This document shows positions 58,177 to 64,000 of a stretch of 64,000 nt of DNA, piece after piece (position 1 is the first letter of the stretch; every line of letters begins with the position of its first letter). Origin of the DNA: Vanessa cardui (Eukaryota > Arthropoda > Insecta > Lepidoptera > Nymphalidae); NCBI RefSeq assembly GCF_905220365.1, contig NC_061153.1, forward strand, positions 82,001 through 146,000, in the 5' to 3' direction. The position numbers and the translations under genes are program-made. The notes under the pieces are model-generated. The model searched no databases. It worked only from the letters and a program-made list of their open reading frames with translations, and was not told the DNA's origin.

Positions 58177-60057
58177 CCCTTATCGTGGCAAATTTTTTTT
58201 TTTTAAAGAATAGCGAAAACAAATTGTTTCGGTGGTTTCTTTGGGCTATAAAAAATATCAAAAAAATAAATAAAAAAGTCATGATATGGAAATTTTGGAA
58301 AAACAATATGTATACTATAATATACATTGCTACACTTACTGTGACTAGCGCATTTTTGGGTCTGTATATTATACTATACATTGCTTTATTTTGGCAGAGT
58401 TTGAATTCAACTGCTTTTAACATTTACCAAAAAATAAACGGCATAATATTAAATAAAAATACATATATTACTGTTAATAAAAGTATTTAATTTAAAAAAA
58501 TAATTCTTGAATAAAATCCTTACCTAATTAAAACCCTAAAAAATATTTTTATTATAAAAACATACACATAGGGTGTTGTGGTGCTTGTGGTGATACTCTA
58601 ATAAACAATTTAGATTTTTCAAAGTTTGTTATACAAAATTGAACCTTACACGCCCCTACACTTGGCCATGATGACATTTATCGAAAAAAAAATCTAGTAT
58701 TTCTTCTCTTGTAACTTTTATGGATCTTCCAGTTCTTTGTATGCTATTTAAATTAGTGTGATTTATATGGATATCTACTAAGTTTTCTGTAAAAAATCTA
58801 TAAAATTTAACTAAAGGAGACCAATTAGATGGTACTTTTTCCAAAAATATATTTTTGTTTTTGGTTTTGCCTTGTTATTGAAATGCGCTTTTTGCCAACG
58901 AAAGCTAAATTGATTTTTCTAGTACTGTAAAGAGGGTAAGGATGAAATAGAAAGTACTGCGTCATAATTACTCTCTGATGGATTAGGAAACACCTGTTTA
59001 AGAATGGAAGTAAGAGGAACTTCAGTTCTTTCAGCATAAATGTCATCTGTATGCGTTCCGTCATCATCAGAACTTTGTAGAGTTTTTAACCTTTCGTAGC
59101 TGGAATTTATCGAGGCTGCTTCGGAACTTTCTCCCTTATCCAATCATTCCAGCCTCATCACTGCTACTTGCCCCATCACTAGAGTCAGAGTCTGCAATCT
59201 TTTCAGGCACTATGGATAAAATCCGCCTAGCTCTTTCACTCATAGCAGTCTAAAACCAAAGCAAAAGAAACATGCAAAACAACCATCCCAACCATCATGT
59301 TAGTAAAGCATTAAGCAATAGTGTGTTATAGATAGGTGAATACTTTATTATTGGTCCCATAATGAAGAAAATTATTCATGCCGTATTAATAAATAATAGG
59401 TAACACAAAATAACAATAATAGTTATAGTATTTTTATGGGAATCTAGCCCAAAACCTCGTGAGTGTCTCAGCAGACGATTTCTAAAAACACCTGGGTAGT
59501 AGGTTCTTTTAAAATTATAATAAAATTGATTCAGTAGTTCAAATAGAAAAGAAGATTGCAAGTATCTTAAATTTATTTAAAAGTTTATTTAGTTAAGATT
59601 AAAAGAATATTGATCCCGTGTGTTAGCAATGTATATTATTCTATACACATCAAATGAAAGGTAAATTACTCCTATTGTGGCATTGTATAGTATAATATAC
59701 GTTGGTAAAAAATACGACAAAATCATACTAATTCGTATAGCGACAACAGCAATTTTATAAAAATATGTAAGTACAGACATTAAAGAATGTTTATTTTATA
59801 AAATACATACACATTAAGGCGCTTAATAATATAAATAAAATAAAACCTTGGATAAAAAATAACGGTTCGTCTTGACAGTTATTTTTCAAATTTGATTTAA
59901 CATTATTACAGATAACGTAATATTTTTATTTTTTAAATGTAAAGAAACGTCTAGAAATGTCACTTGTTCAATAAAACTATGTTAAAATATATTTGTTATA
60001 ATGGTATATTTTTGTGAAGTTATACGTATAGTATACTATACAAAATAAAGATAAGGG
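58177..60057 (-). mobile_element. piggyBac-type element, internally deleted, in TE-K
   Basis: TTAA at 58173-58176 and 60058-60061 flanks termini CCCTTATC (58177-58184) and GATAAGGG (60050-60057). Removing the element and one TTAA joins TE-K as KEEISKL-KREKDTLR without a base lost or gained. The interior has several TATAGTATACTATA-type palindromes (about 58300-58385, 59630-59700, 60025-60040). Only the N-terminal third of a transposase remains. Confidence 0.9.
58656..59250 (-). pseudogene. piggyBac transposase N-terminal remnant
   Basis: Start MSERARRILSIVPEKIADSD near 59250, an acidic Ser/Asp-rich N-terminus as in piggyBac transposases. Later segments at 59143-58919 (DDDGTHTDDIYAE, LTSILKQVF) and 58844-58656 (SPLVKFYRFFTENLVDIHINHTN, TREEILDFF) match the start of the transposase core. 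The DDD catalytic domain and C-terminal cysteine ring are missing. Stops or frame changes lie near 59145 and 58900. Confidence 0.7.
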
Positions 60058-60161
60058 TTAATTTACTAATTTCTTCTTTCAGTTTTTTTACCGTCTTCAC
60101 GTGATTGTAGCGCATGCGCCTTATTGCATTATTGAACTTAGGTCGACTTATATTTAGATTA

Positions 60162-61489
60162 ACAGCAAAATATTTGAAAAAAATATTTTAAATCAATTAT
60201 TAGCATATTTCAGTAGACACAATCTGTTTCACAGAAAACAATTTGGATTCATGAGGGGTCGCTCGACTACCGACGCAGGTATCGAACTTATAAAAAATAT
60301 CTATGAGGCCTGGGAGGGGTCGCAGGATGCCTTAGGAATTTTCTGCGACTTATCCAAAGCCTTTGATTGTGTTCAGCATGAAACTCTGGTCAAGAAACTA
60401 TATCACTATGAAGTCAGAGAATGTGCACTCGACCTTCTGACTTCTTATCTTAACCATAGAATTCAGAGGGTTGACGTTAAAGGGACAAGGTCTCCTGGGG
60501 TCTCAGTTGGTATGGAGGTCCCACAAGGATCAATTTTTGGACCTTTTCTATTCCTCATATACATAAATGACTTGCCCTTTCTTGTTGGGAACAAACATGA
60601 TATAGTATTGTTTGTTGATGATACCTCTTTGGTTTTTAAAATTAATAGGAAACAGGTTCAGTATGATGATGTAAACAATGCTATGTCCGATATAGTACAT
60701 TGGTTTAGCGTAAATAATCTTAGACTGAATAATAAAAAAACTAAAATTGTAAAATTTAGCACACCAAATGTGCAAAATGTAAAACCCGATGTACTTATCA
60801 ATGGGGAATCGATGGATCCAGTTGAAACAACTGAATTTCTTGGCCTTACTCTTGATACCAAGCTACAGTGGCTCCCCCATATAAACGGATTGGCGGGTAG
60901 ACTGAGTTACAACCTAGGAGCCAAGGAATCATTAAGGTATAGATTTAAAGAAATTAAGATATTGACTGTTGCTTCTCAAAACATATTTTGTAATGTTTTG
61001 TATGTACGGAAAAATATTAATGTTTTTATGAGAAAATGTGATTCTCATAACATTGGTACAAGGAACAAACACAATCTTGTTACTCCTTTACTCGACTGCA
61101 TAGAGTCAATAACTCTTTTGTGGGGCAATGTATACGCTTCTACAACAGGATCCCAGAAAGCGTTCAAAATGCTTCTGTTGCCAAATTTTAAAAAATTGTT
61201 AAGGAACGCTTGTGTGCAAAAGGTTACTATACAATTAGCGAGTTTATGTTTGATAGCACACCTTGGGAATGAAACGATCGCCTCCTGGCTATTTCTAATC
61301 ATATATTACTATGTATCTTATTAATTTGACAAAAAAAAAATAACAAAAAAAAAGACCCGCTGAGTTTCTTTCGTCGGTTCTTCTCAGGTCAGGGTGTTCC
61401 TTTTTCCGAACCGGTGGTAGTGTTTATTTGACAATCAATAAGTAAATGTAATGCTTCTATATTGAATAAAGGAATTTGAGTTTGAGTTT
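60162..61489 (+). mobile_element. LINE B3: 5'-truncated CR1/Jockey-group LINE in TE-K
   Basis: Target duplication GATTA at 60157-60161 and 61490-61494; TE-K reads on across it. It begins in the RT fingers and ends in TTTGAG hexamers (about 61475-61489). The 3' UTR has the same CGGTTC/GAACCGG stem block as B1 and B2. The closest relative in the window is B2. Confidence 0.92.
60172..61272 (+). pseudogene. LINE B3 ORF2 with thumb deletion and FVDD motif
   Basis: The RT palm is present: QFGFMRGRSTTDAG, motif A DLSKAFDCVQH, motif B EVPQGSIFGPFLF, and motif C FVDDTSLVF (FADD in relatives). Both catalytic Asp remain. After LAGRLS the frame jumps to YNLGAKESLRYRFKEIK, deleting about 66 thumb residues present in B1 and B2. 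A later frameshift near 61090 scrambles the last 60 residues; the normal ending (TPWE) lies in another frame at 61258-61272. Confidence 0.88.
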
Positions 61490-61700
61490 GATTATTTGGA
61501 TTTGAAGACGGTCCTGGTTCAGCAAAAATAAAGGAATCCGGTCTTGATAGGCTTGAATTGACAGTGATCTCTGTGTCACTGTCTGGAGGTGAGTTTTCCA
61601 TTATTTTTTGTATTTTTTTTTTTGTTCTTCCTTCTTTTTTAAATAGGTTTGTGTGTTTTTTCTCCAACGTCTTCTTTGTTCTCTTTTGCTCTAGGAGTCA

Positions 61701-62266
61701 TCTAGTTCTCTCTTTCTCTTTCTGTATAGAATACAGCTCTGGGTCGTTTTTTTATTTTCATGTATTTCTCTCTTTTGCGTAACCTGTCTTTTGCCAATTT
61801 TTCTTCTCTTGTTAATTTTTACGAGGTTTTGCCATTTTGTTACTGAAATGGATAACATGATAAAAATACGATCATCTAGATAATTGTTGATACCTATATA
61901 TGTTCAAAAACTGAAATACAACTCGTAGCTTCCCATCACACAAACATTTTCATTTTCTTCCAAATAGATTCATTACCTTCCATTAAAAAAATAGACGGTA
62001 CGGATATGAATGACATGGAGATGAATGAAAAGTACCACCTTTTTTCGATGGTACGTCGTAAGTTTATATATTAGACAATCGATTGTAAAACAAGATTTAA
62101 ATTAAATAGAATCTTTTGAATGCCTTAACTTTCTATAGGGGATTTCTAATGATTGCACCATTTTTTGGTTTCGTAACCAAAAAAAATATCTTTTTTACGT
62201 TGTTCTAGTGCCGATTTTAAAATTCACATAATATTATACCCATCTATGACTGTGAGGTTATTGCCT
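61701..62266. other. Unassigned sequence upstream of TE-K
   Basis: AT-rich, with no supported open frame. Presumably it holds the 5' region and terminus of TE-K and the junction to the hAT fragment that follows. I could not find the TE-K terminal repeats. Confidence 0.4.
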
Positions 62267-62800
62267 TCAAGTTGTTAACAGCTTTATGAAATTTATGTAA
62301 AAAATGACTCGCGAAATGCAAAAAGATTTGAACTTTACTATTTCCATTACTATTGAAATATTTTGAATATGTGTAAGACATTCCTCACTTAAGCTAAAAT
62401 AATAATCACTCAAAGCCTTACAATTCCAAATTATGTTGTCCACACAAAGAAGCAATGAAAGCCTAGTACCAACATGCCGTTTCAGCTCATGCCATTCACC
62501 TTCAACAGCAGCAACAAATTTCTTAAGCTCTTCTCTACGGACGGCAGAAACGGAGAAGTGGCTATAGATTTTTAAAATTATATTTTCAACGTCGATGCTT
62601 AAAAAATAAATTGCGTGCTTTACTGTGTTGTGAACTAACTAACTAACTATGTGTGCATGATAATTACCCTTCACCAAATCAGCAACTACTCGTTCAAAAT
62701 TTTTATAAAGAGAATGATGAATACCAAACTTCGCATTGGTATTATCCGCCCTCAGACCAGACACTCTATCAAAGGAACGGTTGTGGTTGGATATTGAACT
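62267..62800 (-). pseudogene. hAT transposase fragment (different family from the 15-34 kb hAT)
   Basis: The minus strand from about 62770 reads GLRADNTNAKFGIHHSLYKN, HNTVKHAIYFLSIDVENI, VRREELKKFVAAVEGEW and LSLLLCVDNIIW. These match the order of the insertion-domain region of a common insect hAT family (DNxxxNFG, HN, VExEW, TRWLSLLP). A stop and a frame change near 62640 break it. Neither the BED finger nor the C-terminal dimerisation motif is present. A second hAT is inserted at its upstream end. Confidence 0.6.
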
Positions 62801-62808
62801 GTTTATAG

Positions 62809-64000
62809 CAGGGGTTCCCTAAGTGTGCGCCGCGGCGCCGTGGTGCGCCGTAGAAAGTAAAGAGGGGCGCCGTGAGTGAGTCGATTCCTCTTATTATTGG
62901 ACACCAAAAATATTGGCGGGTGCCTTTTTGAGTGTTCGCATAGGAAACGAACATAGCGTCGTAGAATTTTTTTTCGTCGTCGCGTTGCGTTCGCTCGCTA
63001 AAGTGCCTACTCGTTTGAAACCGTTGATGCCATACCCCTCCCACGTCTTCACCCGCCCGCGCTCGCTCGCACGCATCGCAACGCAATTTTCAAATTTTCC
63101 TTTATTTTTTTTCAAATATCTTACGCAAAATAAACAGCTTTTTGTTAAGTAAACAAGTTGGTAGTGATAAAGCATCAACTAGTGGCGGTGGGGAAGCAAA
63201 GAAGCGGAAATATCGTAAATACGATGATAGTCATTTGGACTTTGGTTTTACTTCAATAGAAGTAAACAATAAAGAAAAACCGCAGTGTGTGCTTTGTTTG
63301 AAAATACTATCATCCGAATGTATGCTTCCAAGTAAGTTAAAGCGACATCTCGAGACAATTCATCCGACTATGGCTGATAAATCGCGCGATTTTTTTCACC
63401 GGAAATTACAAAATTTAAATAAGACGAAAAACGTATTCACTCAGCAGGCCTCAGTACCCAAAAACGCACTGTTAGCATCATTCAAGGTGGCATACAGGGT
63501 GGCAAAATGCAAAAAACCTCATACTATTGCAGAAGAGCTTATTTTACCGGCTGCTCGTGACATGGTGAATATTATGATGGGACAATCAGCTGAAAAATTT
63601 ATTTCCAAGATACCCTTATCTAACAATACCATCAGTCGAAGAATCCATGACATTGCCGAGGATCTCAATCACCAATTAATAGAAAAAATTAAAAGCAGCG
63701 ATTTTGGTTTGCAACTTGACGAGGGCACTGACAGTAATGATGATGCACATCTTATTTGCTACGTACGCTTTCTGGCTGACAATATCATCGTCGAAGATCT
63801 TTTATTCTGCAAAAGCATTACGGGAAGTGCGAAAGCCCAAGACTTGTATGAAATTTTAGACAAGTTTTTTACAGAAAATTGTTCGGATTGGAAAAAGTGT
63901 ATCGGTGTATGTACTGATGGTGCTCGATCGATGACTGGCAAGTATGGGGGATTACAAGCGCTTATTCGTAAAAAAGCACCGAATGCTATGTAGACCCATT
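62809..64000 (+). mobile_element. Second BED-finger hAT (ZBED5/Buster-like), right end outside window
   Basis: Begins with CAGGGGTTCCCTAAGTGTGC, a typical hAT terminus, followed by GC-rich GCGCCG-type subterminal repeats (62826-62875). The preceding 8 bases GTTTATAG (62801-62808) fit the hAT target preference (T at 2, A at 7). The other end and the second target copy are beyond 64000. Confidence 0.8.
63142..63993 (+). pseudogene. hAT transposase N-terminal half (BED finger, first catalytic blocks)
   Basis: A Lys-rich N-terminus (KKRKYRKYDDSHLDFGF) is followed by a BED finger CVLCLKILSSECMLPSKLKRH...H (about residues 50-75), then the catalytic fold with LQLDEGTDSND (first Asp) and CIGVCTDGARSMTGKYGG (second Asp). 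The frame stops at TAG 63991 directly before ACCCAT, where relatives have Trp-Thr-His. A single TGG-to-TAG change is therefore likely, with the gene continuing past the window. Confidence 0.82.

Larger units (their letters stand above)
54123..61700 (-). pseudogene. TE-K: DDE-type transposase gene of uncertain superfamily (possibly Sola2-like), split three times
   Basis: Minus-strand pieces: 61700-61495 (basic N-terminus, then PDSDTEITVNSSLSRPDSF), 60156-60062, 58172-57240, 57230-56575, 54590-54123. They join in frame across LINE B3, a piggyBac and LINE H. A Lys-rich coiled region (KTVKKLKEEISKL) is followed by a Cys/His region (PNPDRDTCQCKLHSKVI; CLERTCTICVNRDLNYH). The acidic core has VDFSENYCLKYNQDI, HFLSDSPSSQYRNK and QESDHGKGAPDGIGAVVK, which look like the D, D and E/D catalytic blocks. 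The C-terminus is acidic (ESDDSDDLDVF). Stops lie near 57850, 57580 and 57240, with a frameshift near 54304. Confidence 0.6.

Noticed and set aside
58077..58490. 137-codon hydrophobic plus-strand frame that looks like a membrane protein
   Set aside because: It spans the junction of TE-K and the piggyBac element and is antisense to both; AT-rich sequence gives spurious hydrophobic frames.

Overview
This window looks like a gene-poor, transposon-saturated piece of an insect genome, most likely a lepidopteran (butterfly or moth). I find no convincing host gene, tRNA or rRNA. Nearly every recognisable stretch is a transposable element or a fragment of one. The lepidopteran call rests on element types: CR1/Jockey-group LINEs with short microsatellite tails, a butterfly-type tRNA-derived SINE, GIY-YIG Penelope elements, mariner, piggyBac, Copia and hAT elements. 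It is an inference from family knowledge, not from a host gene.

The layout is a set of nested insertions whose order can be read from target-site duplications (TSDs) and interrupted reading frames. (1) 1-10607: a minus-strand I-type LINE (CCHC ORF1, endonuclease, RT, RNase H) split by three plus-strand LINEs (B1, F, E). (2) 10573-15159: an unclassified 1.3 kb repeat (R1), a scrap of integrase-type transposase, a SINE broken by a Penelope element, a 134-bp tandem duplication and a decayed Ty3/Gypsy integrase remnant. (3) 15160-34591: one hAT transposon of about 3.0 kb, with a 17-bp TIR and an 8-bp TSD, swollen to 19.4 kb. LINE E2 sits in its first coding segment (itself carrying LINE K and a SINE), LINE A sits in its main exon (itself carrying LINEs G and B2), and a third SINE lies further downstream. 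(4) 34608-44578: LINE D, split by a Copia element with 145-bp LTRs that is itself split by LINE J. (5) 44579-50565: LINE C, split by a Penelope fragment and a mariner. (6) 50566-53172: a large fold-back structure built from R1 ends. (7) 54123-61700: an unusual DDE-type transposase gene (called TE-K here), split by LINE H, a deleted piggyBac and LINE B3. (8) 62267-64000: a hAT fragment followed by the 5' part of another BED-finger hAT that runs off the window.

Almost all coding regions are broken by frameshifts, stops or catalytic-site loss. The most intact are LINE E ORF2 (833 codons open, 5'-truncated), LINE G ORF1 and LINE F RT. The strongest observations are the reconstructed hAT nest, a covarying 3' UTR hairpin shared by four LINEs, an apparent template-switch filler at a LINE 5' junction, half-tRNA-type Copia priming, degenerate hammerhead-like motifs in Penelope material, and the poorly characterised TE-K transposase. 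Such density suggests heterochromatin (a pericentromere or the W chromosome), but the sequence alone cannot show that.
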